From: JAXLQL01 sp046331625
GTDB lineage: Bacteria > Acidobacteriota > Terriglobia > Bryobacterales > Bryobacteraceae
Assembly: GCA_046331625.1 (NCBI GenBank)
Contig: JAXLQL010000019.1
Coordinates: forward strand, 62,001 to 126,000
Direction: 5' to 3'
Length of the DNA: 64,000 nucleotides
Each line of letters opens with the position of its first letter. The stretch's first letter is position 1. The notes beneath the pieces were generated by a model that was not told the DNA's origin, did not search any database, and worked only from the letters and a program-made list of their open reading frames with translations. The position numbers and the translations under genes are program-made. Of this stretch, positions 17,680 to 26,339 are shown piece by piece.

Positions 17680-18852
17680 TTACTTCTTCTTGGTCGTGGT
17701 CTTCTTCTTGGCGTCCGGATTCTCGAACGTCGTCGTCACGGTCGCTTCGATGGCCTGGATCATGCCCTTGGCGGCGTCGGAGTTAGGACCCGTCGGCTTG
17801 AGTTCGATGTACTTCTGGAACGCTTCCTTGGTGCCCGGCGGCGGAATCGTTTTGCCGTCAGCCGTGGTCTGCGCCTTTCCCATCAAGTAGAGGCCGTACT
17901 GGTAGTGCGCTTCGGCATAGTTGGGGTCGGCGTCGATCGCCTTCTTGAACGCCGCGCCGGCCGGTTCCGCTTGGCCGAGGTTGGTGAGGATGGCGCCGAG
18001 GTTGAAGAAGTACATGCCGGCCTTGCTCGGGTCGAGCACGGCGGCCTTGGTCAGCTCTTCTTCGGCTTCCTTGAACTTCTTGGCCTTCACGAGCGCGAGG
18101 CCGAAGTTGTTGTGGTAGCCGGCGTCGTCGGGCTTCAACTCGATGGCCGAATTGTAGGCCTTGATGCCCGCATCGAAGATAGCCGCCTGCTCGGCGGCGG
18201 GTTTCGTGGCGGCTTGACCGAAGTAGGACTCGGCGAGATTGGCCCAGATCACGTGCTGCTTGGCGTCCATCTCGGAGCCCTTCTTGAACTGCTCCACCGC
18301 CTGGTCATAGTTCTTGGCGCCGAGCGCGGCCATGCCTTGATTGAAGGCTTCGTTCAGTTCCTTGTTCTTGGCGAGCGCAGCCGAGCGCTCCTTCATCGCC
18401 TTCTCGATAGCTGCCTTCTGTTCCGGCGACATGTCGCGCTTCTGCTCTTGCGTCAGCTCTCCGGACTCGGCGGCCTTCGCCATCGCCTGCTGCTTCTGTA
18501 CGTTCTTGGCCAAGTCGAAGGAGATATCGACAGGGTCGCCGAGAGGAACGCGAACGCCACGGACCGCGTCGGCTTCCTTGCCGCCCACCGGCTTCTTTTT
18601 CTCCTTTGTGGCATCCACAAGCAGAATCACGTCGTATTGGCCGAGAGGCAGTCCGGCGTGGAAATACTCGCCCTTCTTGTTGGTTTCGGCGAAGTACTCG
18701 CCCTTGATGTCTTTGCGAACGATCTTCGCCCACGCGCCCACCAGCGGTTGGCCATCGGGGCCTTTGACCTTGCCGGAAATGGCGCCGGTCTGCGCAAAGG
18801 CGCCGAGCGACATGATTGTGGCGAGCGCGCTCGCACGGAATAGGTTCTTCAT
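17680..18852 (-). CDS. exported TPR protein with N-terminal carboxypeptidase-regulatory-like domain
   Basis: 390 residues from ATG 18852, which begins a signal peptide (LFRASALATIMSLGAFAQ); the frame is open further upstream but without signal features. Residues 20-100: a carboxypeptidase-regulatory-like beta-sandwich (GAISGKVKGPDGQPLVGAW, TNKKGEYFHAGLPLGQYDV). Residues 100-165 are highly charged and helical. Residues 165-360 contain at least four TPRs (YDQAVEQFKKGSEMD, YNSAIELKPDDAGYHNNFG, FKEAEEELTKAAVLDP, FKKAIDADPNYAEAHYQYG). Lys-rich tail KKKTTTKKK. Probably a periplasmic scaffold; no partner is evident. Confidence 0.82.
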   Translation of the reverse strand: MKNLFRASALATIMSLGAFAQTGAISGKVKGPDGQPLVGAWAKIVRKDIKGEYFAETNKKGEYFHAGLPLGQYDVILLVDATKEKKKPVGGKEADAVRGVRVPLGDPVDISFDLAKNVQKQQAMAKAAESGELTQEQKRDMSPEQKAAIEKAMKERSAALAKNKELNEAFNQGMAALGAKNYDQAVEQFKKGSEMDAKQHVIWANLAESYFGQAATKPAAEQAAIFDAGIKAYNSAIELKPDDAGYHNNFGLALVKAKKFKEAEEELTKAAVLDPSKAGMYFFNLGAILTNLGQAEPAGAAFKKAIDADPNYAEAHYQYGLYLMGKAQTTADGKTIPPPGTKEAFQKYIELKPTGPNSDAAKGMIQAIEATVTTTFENPDAKKKTTTKKK

Positions 18853-19404
18853 GAGGAAATGGACCTCCACGCGGAATCCTTGGATTTTCCTGTATAGGAT
18901 ACCATCTGCAAAGACGCTGAGGCGCGGCTCGAGGTTGCAGCGCGGGTGTGGGGCAACGTTCAGCCGTTTCCCTCGAGAGGCCCATGAAGGCCTGCATTTC
19001 GGCTTCATCACCTTGCGTGTCCGGAACCGTCGCCAGCGATCGCCGGCCGCAGTCTGGTCCGCGCGCCGCTGCAGCAGCCATTCCTTTTCCGGCTGTCCTG
19101 CCCTGTATCCCTCGCTCGCAGAAACGCGGGTTCGGCACGGTCACGAGCACGATGAAAGCCCACTCCTGCCGGTTGACCGCTTAACGATCCCCTGTGTGCG
19201 AAAGTTCTTATCTCCAATCTTCCCAATCACTTCCCGGAATCGATTTTGGCGCCAGATGCAGCCCCCGGCGCAAACTCGAAGCGGTGACATGGCGCGCGAC
19301 CTCAGGACTTGTGGGCAGGACTTGTACTGCTATCCTTCAGTTTCTTCGGCGGCCGCGAAGATTTCAGCCTTCGCGTGGAGCAGGCTGAAGCCCGCCCCGC
19401 GCAA
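18853..19404. other. intergenic region with degenerate REP-like pieces
   Basis: About 550 bases. No credible gene. Two degraded pieces of the double-hairpin repeat are visible: GTGGGGCAACGTTCAGCC near 18950 (opposite orientation) and CAGGCTGAAGCCCGCCCCGCG at 19381-19401. The rest appears unstructured. Confidence 0.4.
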
Positions 19405-20868
19405 TCAGCGGTGAGCCACGCGGAACACGACTAGATCATCGTCTTCGTAATAGACGCTCGCGTCTCGATGGCTCCGCGAATAGGCCGCCATCAGGCGCGC
19501 TGCTTGAAACTCGAGCGATGCCCGGCCCATCCGCGTGTCGTAGTAGTAAGAAGCTTCGCGGCCATCCTGCGCCGACTGGAACGCTGCACGCTCGAGCGGA
19601 CGCTTTTCGACGAACACAAAGACGTTGCCTGCCTCATACGGCAGCCGGAACTCCGCCCGTTCGAGCATCGCCGGCGTGAAGCGCGTGACGAAATCCGAGA
19701 GCTCCACGTGCCAACCATGCCCGAAAATCAGCGGGACCTCGTGGCCCGGCGACACCAGGATCCAGTCGTTTTGCCGGAACTCGCGGGCGATGCGGTAGGC
19801 TACGCGCGCCGCCTCTTCGTATTGCGCGCCGTGTTCGGGTTCGGGCCGCGGCGTGGTCACCGCAAGCAGCGCGAACGACAGCGTGGGCGCGAGCGCGAGG
19901 GCCTTGCGCGAGCGAGCCGGCATGTAGCGCAACCACCGGAATCCGCCCGCCGCCAGCATCAGCGCGAGCATTGCCGGAATTACCGGAAGTGGTAGCGCGC
20001 GAGAGATCAGCACTGCCGTCACCGCCGCGAGAGCGGCGTCCCCGCGGTATTGGTTCAACAGCCCCAGCGCCAGAATCCAGAACAGTGACGCGATCATCGC
20101 GCCGCCCGGCTCGGCTAACTTCTCAAAGCCCTGCGCGACGAAGAACAGCCCGAGCAGCGCGGAGGCGAGGTAGGCCGCTCCGAACCTGCCAGTGGTGCGC
20201 CAAGTCCAGTAGCCGGTAGCCACGAGCAACAGAGCAGCCACGATCGGGCTTGACCAACGGATCACCGTAGCTGCATCGAGTCCGCCGAAGAAGACGAGCG
20301 GCGAAAGCCAGGCGACCGTCCAATCGCGATTCCAATCCTGCCCGAGCGTGAGCGATTGCAGTGAGAGCGCGCGGCCATAGCTTTCCGGTTGCACGAAGCG
20401 CATGTTGTGCAGTGGCAGCCAGGCGGCTTGGAGAAAGCAAGCGAACACGAGCACGGCGAAGATACCCGGTAGCGGCGTCTCTCGGATTCGTGAGGCCAAG
20501 CCTCTCACTCGTTTGACTGCGCCCGGTTCCGCGCCGTCGGCCCAGCGCAAGAGCGGAAGCAGCGCTCGCGGACCGGGAATCGCATCGAACACGACGAAGC
20601 GCTTGGCGGCGAAGGCGGCCGTGGCGGCGAGCCAGACCGCATAGAGTCCGCCGAGCGAACCGGGGAGGCAGAGCTTCCAGCCGCCCAGGATCATCGCCGT
20701 GATCTGGAAGAAGAACGAGACGCGCACGAAGGCGGCCACCGAATCGTCATACCAGGGTCGCGATGGCCGGCCCGCGCGTAGCGCCAATGCCGGGAGCGCT
20801 ACATAAAGGAGCGCGAACGCCAGGCTCAGCCGGACGAGATCGAATGCGTTGGACAAGGCGATCGACAT
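19405..20868 (-). CDS. polytopic membrane protein of the exopolysaccharide block, with C-terminal soluble part
   Basis: 487 residues. About ten hydrophobic segments occupy residues 10-345 (for example LSLAFALLYVALPALAL, GIFAVLVFACFLQAAWLPL, IVAALLLVATGYWTW, LISRALPLPVIPAMLALMLAAGG). A soluble C-terminal part of about 140 residues follows, with HEVPLIFGHGWHVELSDF and several conserved-looking aromatic/acidic stretches. The layout recalls GT39-type or polymerase-like membrane enzymes but no signature is certain. It starts four bases after the PelG-like gene and ends the minus-strand operon 28292 to 19405, so it probably acts in polymer synthesis or export. Confidence 0.6.
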   Translation of the reverse strand: MSIALSNAFDLVRLSLAFALLYVALPALALRAGRPSRPWYDDSVAAFVRVSFFFQITAMILGGWKLCLPGSLGGLYAVWLAATAAFAAKRFVVFDAIPGPRALLPLLRWADGAEPGAVKRVRGLASRIRETPLPGIFAVLVFACFLQAAWLPLHNMRFVQPESYGRALSLQSLTLGQDWNRDWTVAWLSPLVFFGGLDAATVIRWSSPIVAALLLVATGYWTWRTTGRFGAAYLASALLGLFFVAQGFEKLAEPGGAMIASLFWILALGLLNQYRGDAALAAVTAVLISRALPLPVIPAMLALMLAAGGFRWLRYMPARSRKALALAPTLSFALLAVTTPRPEPEHGAQYEEAARVAYRIAREFRQNDWILVSPGHEVPLIFGHGWHVELSDFVTRFTPAMLERAEFRLPYEAGNVFVFVEKRPLERAAFQSAQDGREASYYYDTRMGRASLEFQAARLMAAYSRSHRDASVYYEDDDLVVFRVAHR

Positions 20869-20872
20869 GGGC

Positions 20873-22405
20873 TTAGATGGCTGAGGCGAAGTAGTGATGA
20901 TCCAGCTTTGAAAGCGTGCGCAGCACGGCGAACGTGGTGAGCGCCGCGAATCCGAATGCTCCGGCCAGGAATCCGAACACGGCGGCGTCGTAGGTTCCCA
21001 TGCGCGAGAGCAGGTATCCCACCGCGAGGCTCGCTGCAGCTCCAGTGGCCGCGGCCGAGATCACGGGCTTCGCCTTGTCGAGCGAGAACAGCAGGCTCAC
21101 GTTCCAGAGCCCGGCCACGAGAACCGGAAACGCCAGTAGCGAAATCCCGAGGACCATTGTCATGCCGGAGCCAGGCGTCATACCCGAGCCGGGCAAGAGC
21201 CTCCGCGTCAGCACGAAGATCGCGAGACTGATCGCGGCCGCCAGCGGAGCGTAACGCGCGAGCGATCGCAGATAGAAGCTTTGCAGGTCGCGATTGAAGC
21301 GCCAGGCTTCCTCTACGCGGAACACGGCTTGGCCGATGCGGGCACGGGTTTGGAACGCGACCAGCGAAGAGTGGACCCAGCCCACCTGCAGCGCGAACGC
21401 GATCATGGCGAGATCGAGCGCGGTCTCATAGTCGCCGCGGAAGGCGAGCGGCAGCGCGCCGCCGGTGGTGTGCGCGGTCCAGGCGACGATGCGGTCGGCG
21501 AAGAGGAAGACGTAGTAGAGCAGGCCGTAGGCGAAGTAAGGTCCGGCGAGGTAGAGTTCGAGGCCGAGCTGAAACGGCCGCGCCACGCTCCTGTCGCCGG
21601 CGCATCGGGCGCGGAACCAACGCCGCACGTCGAACGCGGCCACAGCAGCGGCGAGCGTGATTCCGGCCAGTTGCGATGGAACCAGCGGCGCCCCCCCGAG
21701 CTTGTGGAGCAGGCCCACCAGCGCGATGCCCGATACGGTGGAGATGGTGATCCACGCGTTGCGCTCGATCATGTAGAGCACGCCCGTGACCAGCCAGAAT
21801 CCGCCGAGCAGTAGCGCGAATGCGGCTGCGGTGAGATCGAGCGGCCATGGGAGCCAGCCGTAGTAGCGATTCAGCGCGAGGCCGAGCAGCACGGAACCAC
21901 CGAGCGCACCGGCGGCCATCATGCCCCAACGGCGGCAGATCGAAGCGGCGGCTTTGTACTCGCCCACGCCGATGTAGAAGAGCCCGCGGCGCGCCATTGC
22001 TTGCACGAAACCACCAGTGACGATGAAGCTCGCCACCGTTCCGATGGCGACGGCCGAGGCGACATCGCCCGAGACGTCACCGCCCCACAGTGAGAAACCG
22101 GCCGCGAGCAGCGTGAGCGCGCAGCACAGCATCGGCAGCGCGAACGAGATGCCGAGCAGGTAGGAACGGAGTCCGCTTCGCTCGGGCGGCGAGACCACCG
22201 GCGGAGGCGGCGTGTGCGCGCCTACTGAGGGATAGTAGTGCGCGGCCATGGCGATGGTGGAGTCGAATCCGAAGCTCTCGGCAGCGACCGTGTCGGTGAC
22301 GCCTTCGGCCTCGAGGCGCACGGCAAGGTCGAGCGGATCGAGCGGCGGACGCCACTTGGGATCCTTCGGGCGCGGCGTCAGACAGTCAGGGATTCGGGAT
22401 TCCAT
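20873..22405 (-). CDS. PelG-like polytopic membrane protein (putative polysaccharide flippase)
   Basis: 510 residues. A 75-residue cytoplasmic N-terminus contains LEAEGVTDTVAAESFGF. Then about 12 hydrophobic segments in a MATE/PelG-like pattern, with amphipathic basic loops (FVQAMARRGLFYIGVGEYKAAASICRRW). It overlaps the upstream PelF-like glycosyltransferase by 28 bases; in Pel systems PelF and PelG are neighbours and work together at the inner membrane. Assignment as PelG-like rests on topology, size (PelG is about 450 residues) and context, not on a diagnostic motif. A short repeat LLPGSGMTPGSGMTM lies in the second half. Alternative: another flippase family. Confidence 0.55.
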   Translation of the reverse strand: MESRIPDCLTPRPKDPKWRPPLDPLDLAVRLEAEGVTDTVAAESFGFDSTIAMAAHYYPSVGAHTPPPPVVSPPERSGLRSYLLGISFALPMLCCALTLLAAGFSLWGGDVSGDVASAVAIGTVASFIVTGGFVQAMARRGLFYIGVGEYKAAASICRRWGMMAAGALGGSVLLGLALNRYYGWLPWPLDLTAAAFALLLGGFWLVTGVLYMIERNAWITISTVSGIALVGLLHKLGGAPLVPSQLAGITLAAAVAAFDVRRWFRARCAGDRSVARPFQLGLELYLAGPYFAYGLLYYVFLFADRIVAWTAHTTGGALPLAFRGDYETALDLAMIAFALQVGWVHSSLVAFQTRARIGQAVFRVEEAWRFNRDLQSFYLRSLARYAPLAAAISLAIFVLTRRLLPGSGMTPGSGMTMVLGISLLAFPVLVAGLWNVSLLFSLDKAKPVISAAATGAAASLAVGYLLSRMGTYDAAVFGFLAGAFGFAALTTFAVLRTLSKLDHHYFASAI

Positions 22406-23874
22406 TGCCGTTCTTCGCCAAACGTAGTGTGCACGCCGGCCATGTCGCAGTAGAGGTCGCGGAAGCGGCCCGTGGCGCTGTCGATGGTGTAGATCGAAAG
22501 CGCGCGCTCACGGGCGTCGGCTTTCATTCGATTCCGGAGGCGCTCGCCCTGCACGCCGTCGAGCATCTGGATGAGCTGTTCGGCGAGGTCATCGGGATCG
22601 GCGGGGCGCGCCAGCAGTCCCGTGCCCGCGAGCATCTCGGAAACGTTGCCGACATCGGTGGCCACCACGGGGCATCCCGAGAGCATCGCTTCGATCACCA
22701 CGTAGGGCATGGCTTCCGAGATGCTCGGGAGGCAATAGACGTGCGCGGCGCGATAGGCTTCGGCGGGGTTGTCGGTTTCGCTGAACTCCACCACGTCTTC
22801 CATGTGGTGTTCGCTCACGATGCGGCGGCAGCGCTCGAAGTATTCCTGGTCCGCCACTTCGCCGAGCACGCGCACACGCACATCGGGAACGCGTGTGCGG
22901 ACGCGAACCGCGGCTTTGAGCAGGATGTCGATGCCCTTGAGCGGATAGATGCGAGCCAGCGTGAGAATGGTGGGCCGTTGCGGCAGCACTTCGCCCGGAT
23001 GGAACTTACGCGGGTCCACGCCGTTGGGCGTGAAGATGACGCGGTCCGGCGGAGCTCCGAAACGGACCTGCCAGATCGTGTTGAACCGCCCGAGCGTGGT
23101 GACGGCGTCGGCGAAGTGATAGTTCATGCGCACGATCGCCTGATAGAAATCGTTGAGGAAGCGGCGGCAGCCTTCGCTCGACTCCGAGCGCGAAAGAGAA
23201 AGGTAGATCTCGCGCAGGTAGACGCCGTGCTCGGTGAGCAGGAACGGCATCCCGGTTTCGAGCTTGGCGAGCACTCCCGGCACGGCGGCAAGTCCGGCCA
23301 TGGATGCGTGGAAGAGGTCGCCGCGGGGGATCGGCGCGGTGATCACGCTGAGGAAACGAGCAATCCAGCGCAAGCTCTGCGTGGCTTCCTCGAGGCGCAT
23401 CGGGCGGCCCGAGAGGCGGCATTCGTCGAGAAACGTGTCCCACGCGGCGCGGCTTGCGATGGCCGACACATAGTCGGCGTCGCGAAAATGGCCGCGCAGC
23501 CACACGAGAGCGGCGGCGAGTTCTTCGGGCGAAGACTCAGCGCCTGCCAACAAGTGCCGCACAGCGGTGCGAAACGCCGGGAGAAACCGCGCATCGCCGG
23601 ACGTGGTTCTGAGGCGCTTCTCGAACAGCTTGGATACGGGCTCATTGCGCCATGCGGGTTCTTCGGTGCTCCACAACGCTTCCGGGTTCATCGAGACCAC
23701 GTTCGGCGGCAACGCGAACGAAAGCTTTTGGCCCGGCGAGTGAATGACGGGCATCAAGTGGAAATCGAAATCGTAGAGCGAGCGGATGAGCTGATCGCAC
23801 CACACGCTCACGCCGCCGTGGTAGTGCGGATAGGTTCCCTCGGTGGAGAGTAGGATCTTGGGGCGAAGTTCCAA
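22378..23874 (-). CDS. pelF: PelF-like GT4 glycosyltransferase
   Basis: 498 residues, GT-B fold. N-terminus LLSTEGTYPHYHGGVSVWCDQLI is the PelF hallmark (LEGTYPYVSGGVSSW in relatives), and LLTEHGVYLREIYLSLSR is the second. Donor-binding domain: TILTLARIYPLKGIDILLKA, the acidic pair in SISEAMPYVVIEAMLSGCPVVATDVGNVSEML (E-x7-E). PelF polymerises UDP-HexNAc (GlcNAc/GalNAc) in the cytoplasm for Pel. Nine bases separate it from the upstream adaptor gene and it overlaps the PelG-like gene. With a GH114 hydrolase and Agd3-like deacetylases nearby, a GalNAc-rich polymer is the likely product (inference). Confidence 0.8.
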   Translation of the reverse strand: MELRPKILLSTEGTYPHYHGGVSVWCDQLIRSLYDFDFHLMPVIHSPGQKLSFALPPNVVSMNPEALWSTEEPAWRNEPVSKLFEKRLRTTSGDARFLPAFRTAVRHLLAGAESSPEELAAALVWLRGHFRDADYVSAIASRAAWDTFLDECRLSGRPMRLEEATQSLRWIARFLSVITAPIPRGDLFHASMAGLAAVPGVLAKLETGMPFLLTEHGVYLREIYLSLSRSESSEGCRRFLNDFYQAIVRMNYHFADAVTTLGRFNTIWQVRFGAPPDRVIFTPNGVDPRKFHPGEVLPQRPTILTLARIYPLKGIDILLKAAVRVRTRVPDVRVRVLGEVADQEYFERCRRIVSEHHMEDVVEFSETDNPAEAYRAAHVYCLPSISEAMPYVVIEAMLSGCPVVATDVGNVSEMLAGTGLLARPADPDDLAEQLIQMLDGVQGERLRNRMKADARERALSIYTIDSATGRFRDLYCDMAGVHTTFGEERQWNPESLTV

Positions 23875-23883
23875 TGAGGGTCC

Positions 23884-25002
23884 TCAGTGTTCGAGAATGA
23901 TCGAGCCTTCGAGGCCGATGAGCACGGTGTCCGGCGCCGGATTCGGGATGCGCACGCGAATGACGTAGGAGGGCTGCCCGGCTTCCGGCTGCAAGAGCAC
24001 GCTCGCGATGCGCGCCGCGATCTCGCGCGGAGGATCGAGCGGCACGCGGACCTTCACCGCGTCTCCGGCATGGACCGATCGGGCCACGCTCGCCGGGACA
24101 TAGGCGTCGAAATCGAGCTTGGCGGTGTCGGCGATCTGGATCAGCGCCGATCCTCCGCCCACGATCGCGCCCGCAACGGCGTTGACGCGGAGCACGGTCC
24201 CCGCCCACGGCGCGACCATTCGCAGAGCTGCCTGCCGCGCTTCGAGCGACTTCGCGGCCCCGAGTGCGTCTTCGAGGTCGAGCTGCGCTGCCTCCGATCC
24301 TGCTGGCGCCGTCTGCGATTGCGTCTGCAGGCGCGCCATCTTGAGTTGCGATTCGGCGGCCGAGAGTTCCTGCGCGAGGCGATCGCGCTGTTCCTTGCGC
24401 GCGGCGAGATTGCGGAGTTCGTTCTTTTCCGAAGCTTCGGCGTTTTCGAGTTCCTGAGCCGTGGCGAGTTGCTTCGCCGCCAACTCTCGCACTTGAGCGG
24501 CACGCTTGCGAGCCGTCTCGAATGCCTGCTCGGCGTCGGCGAGCGAAAAATTCCTTACCCGTTCTGCAGCCGCCTGTGCGCCTCGCTCGGCTGCTTTCTG
24601 TTGCTCTGCGAGCCATTGCGCCTGCGCATCGCTCGTCGTCGCCGCCTTGCCTTCGGTCCGGAGCTTGGCCAATTGCGCCCGCGTGCGCGCCCGTTCGAGC
24701 GCCGCGTTCAATTCGGCGCTTTCGATCACCGCCAGCACATCGCCCGCTTCCACTCGCCGCCCCGCTACGGCCCGCAGTTCCGACACGCGTCCCGTTTCCG
24801 GAGCCACCGCATCGAGAAACCCGGCTGCCCGGATCTGCGCCGGAAGCACCGTTTCGAGACCGCGGCGCTGGCCATCGGTTCGGCCCTTGCTCGCCGGGTT
24901 GATCGCGAGCGTCACCACCACGATGGCGAACAGCACCTTGACCGCGCTCCAGCCGAAGCGTTCCACGTTGCGGTCATCGTTCATTTGGAAGCGTATTTTC
25001 AT
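23884..25002 (-). CDS. HlyD-type periplasmic adaptor (membrane fusion protein)
   Basis: 372 residues from ATG 25002; the frame is open to 25308 but that extension lies inside the TolC-like gene. One N-terminal membrane helix (VKVLFAIVVVTLAI), a first lipoyl half (GRVSELRAVAGRRVEAGDVLAVI), a long Ala/Glu/Arg coiled-coil hairpin (about 110-230), a second lipoyl half (APWAGTVLRVNAVAGAIVGGG), and a beta-barrel (GDAVKVRVPLDPP). Such adaptors bridge an inner-membrane pump and a TolC channel. The ATG lies four bases after the TolC-like stop. No ABC or RND pump gene is adjacent, so the partner is likely the PelG-like protein or a distant pump. Confidence 0.85.
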   Translation of the reverse strand: MKIRFQMNDDRNVERFGWSAVKVLFAIVVVTLAINPASKGRTDGQRRGLETVLPAQIRAAGFLDAVAPETGRVSELRAVAGRRVEAGDVLAVIESAELNAALERARTRAQLAKLRTEGKAATTSDAQAQWLAEQQKAAERGAQAAAERVRNFSLADAEQAFETARKRAAQVRELAAKQLATAQELENAEASEKNELRNLAARKEQRDRLAQELSAAESQLKMARLQTQSQTAPAGSEAAQLDLEDALGAAKSLEARQAALRMVAPWAGTVLRVNAVAGAIVGGGSALIQIADTAKLDFDAYVPASVARSVHAGDAVKVRVPLDPPREIAARIASVLLQPEAGQPSYVIRVRIPNPAPDTVLIGLEGSIILEH

Positions 25003-25006
25003 TTCG

Positions 25007-26329
25007 CTATCGCAGACTCGCCACCGGCGCCGGAACGCCCGGGGCTTGAATAAAGGACCGCGCGCCAGCGGCCGGGTCCTCGAAACCACACAACACGAGC
25101 AGCGCCATCCAATTCGCGCGCCGTGCGAATTCCGCTTGCCGATGGTCCGCTTCGGCACGCAGGCTTTCCTGGCGGAACGAGAACTCGGAGCCAGCCGCCG
25201 CCAGTCCATTCTCGGCGCGAGCCGCCGCCATCTGTTCGGCTTTGCGGGCCAGCGCGAGCTTCCGTGCGGCCACGCGGATCCGCCCGGCGCCCGCCACCAC
25301 GGCTGCATGGAGCGAAGCTACTTCGGTGCGAATGTCGCGCGCCAGCGATTCCATTTCCACTTCGAGCAGCTTCGCTCGCGCTTCCATCACCTGCCGTTGT
25401 GCTTCTTTTTCGCCCGTGTTGCGAAGGCGGAGCGTGAAGCCGAGATCCACCCGGCCCGTGTTGCCGCCGAGCAGGAAAGTGTCGCCCGAGCGTGTCCCCG
25501 AGCCCGACACTCCACCGACATAGGAATATCCGAGATTCACGCCCGTACCTTGCACCCGGCCGCCACCTGCGCCTCGGCGTAAGCTTTCCAAGCGCCGCCG
25601 CAGTGTATCCACGTCAGGCCGGCTTTGAAAAGCCCGTTCGAGCAGAACCGCCGGAGAGGGAATCGCATCGAGACCAGGAGCGGCATCATCGCTTACCGTG
25701 AGATTCGTTTCCGTGGGCCGGCCGATCAGCGCCGCCAGCCTCATCGCCGCCGCGCCCAGCGCCGCGTCGTTTTCTTCCACATCGCCCTCGGCATCCACCA
25801 CCAAGTGCTCGGCGGAAATCCTTTCGAGAGCTGTGACGCGTGCGGCAGCCACCATCCGGTCCACGCCCGCCAGATGAGCCCGGCGCACGTCAAGAGCTTC
25901 GCGCGACCGCCGCGCCAGTTCCTGCTTTTCGGCGAGCGAGTAGAAAGCGCGAGCCGCTTCCATCTGCGCCCGGACCTTGGCCTTTTCAGCCGCCGTCTCG
26001 GCCATCACTACATCGAACCACGCGTTGTCGAGCGTGAGCGGAGACGGTGCGTTCCGCCGCCCGATCGAAAGCCCCGACCCGAGGTTGGTGGCCAGCAGGA
26101 TCGGATTCGAGAAGGCGAAGAGCCCGAGCGACGGGCGCAGCTCCACTTGGATCTTGCGCAGCGTTTCGAGATACTGCGCTTGCCGCCGGGCCAGCTCGAG
26201 CCGAGCCTGTTCGGCACTGGCCTCGTGGCCGGCCAGCACCAGCGCCTCGCTCAGCCGGAGCGGTTCGGCTCCGGCAGCGGCGAGAGTGCTCAGCGCCAAC
26301 GCGCCGGCCAGTGTGCAAAGCATCCGCAT
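25007..26329 (-). CDS. TolC-family outer-membrane channel
   Basis: 440 residues with a signal peptide (LCTLAGALALSTLAAAGAEP). Two outer-membrane-efflux repeats: LRLSEALVLAGHEASAEQARLELARRQAQYL at the start, and from about residue 215 PAVLLERAFQSRPDVDTLRRRLESLRRG, which is the OEP repeat. Long Ala-rich helices separate them. TolC trimers form the outer-membrane duct for tripartite export. Genes before and after (deacetylase, adaptor) are 10 and 4 bases away, so it belongs to the exopolysaccharide operon, where Pel systems would have the unrelated PelB/PelC. Confidence 0.85.
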   Translation of the reverse strand: MRMLCTLAGALALSTLAAAGAEPLRLSEALVLAGHEASAEQARLELARRQAQYLETLRKIQVELRPSLGLFAFSNPILLATNLGSGLSIGRRNAPSPLTLDNAWFDVVMAETAAEKAKVRAQMEAARAFYSLAEKQELARRSREALDVRRAHLAGVDRMVAAARVTALERISAEHLVVDAEGDVEENDAALGAAAMRLAALIGRPTETNLTVSDDAAPGLDAIPSPAVLLERAFQSRPDVDTLRRRLESLRRGAGGGRVQGTGVNLGYSYVGGVSGSGTRSGDTFLLGGNTGRVDLGFTLRLRNTGEKEAQRQVMEARAKLLEVEMESLARDIRTEVASLHAAVVAGAGRIRVAARKLALARKAEQMAAARAENGLAAAGSEFSFRQESLRAEADHRQAEFARRANWMALLVLCGFEDPAAGARSFIQAPGVPAPVASLR

Positions 26330-26339
26330 GGTGCCTCGG

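Noticed and set aside
17422..18843. 473-codon plus-strand frame opposite the TPR protein
   Set aside because: Antisense to a protein with signal peptide and TPR repeats; long Leu/Gly/Arg runs without motifs.
22405..23853. 482-codon plus-strand frame opposite the PelF-like gene
   Set aside because: Antisense shadow of a glycosyltransferase with clear motifs; His/Glu/Val-rich composition.
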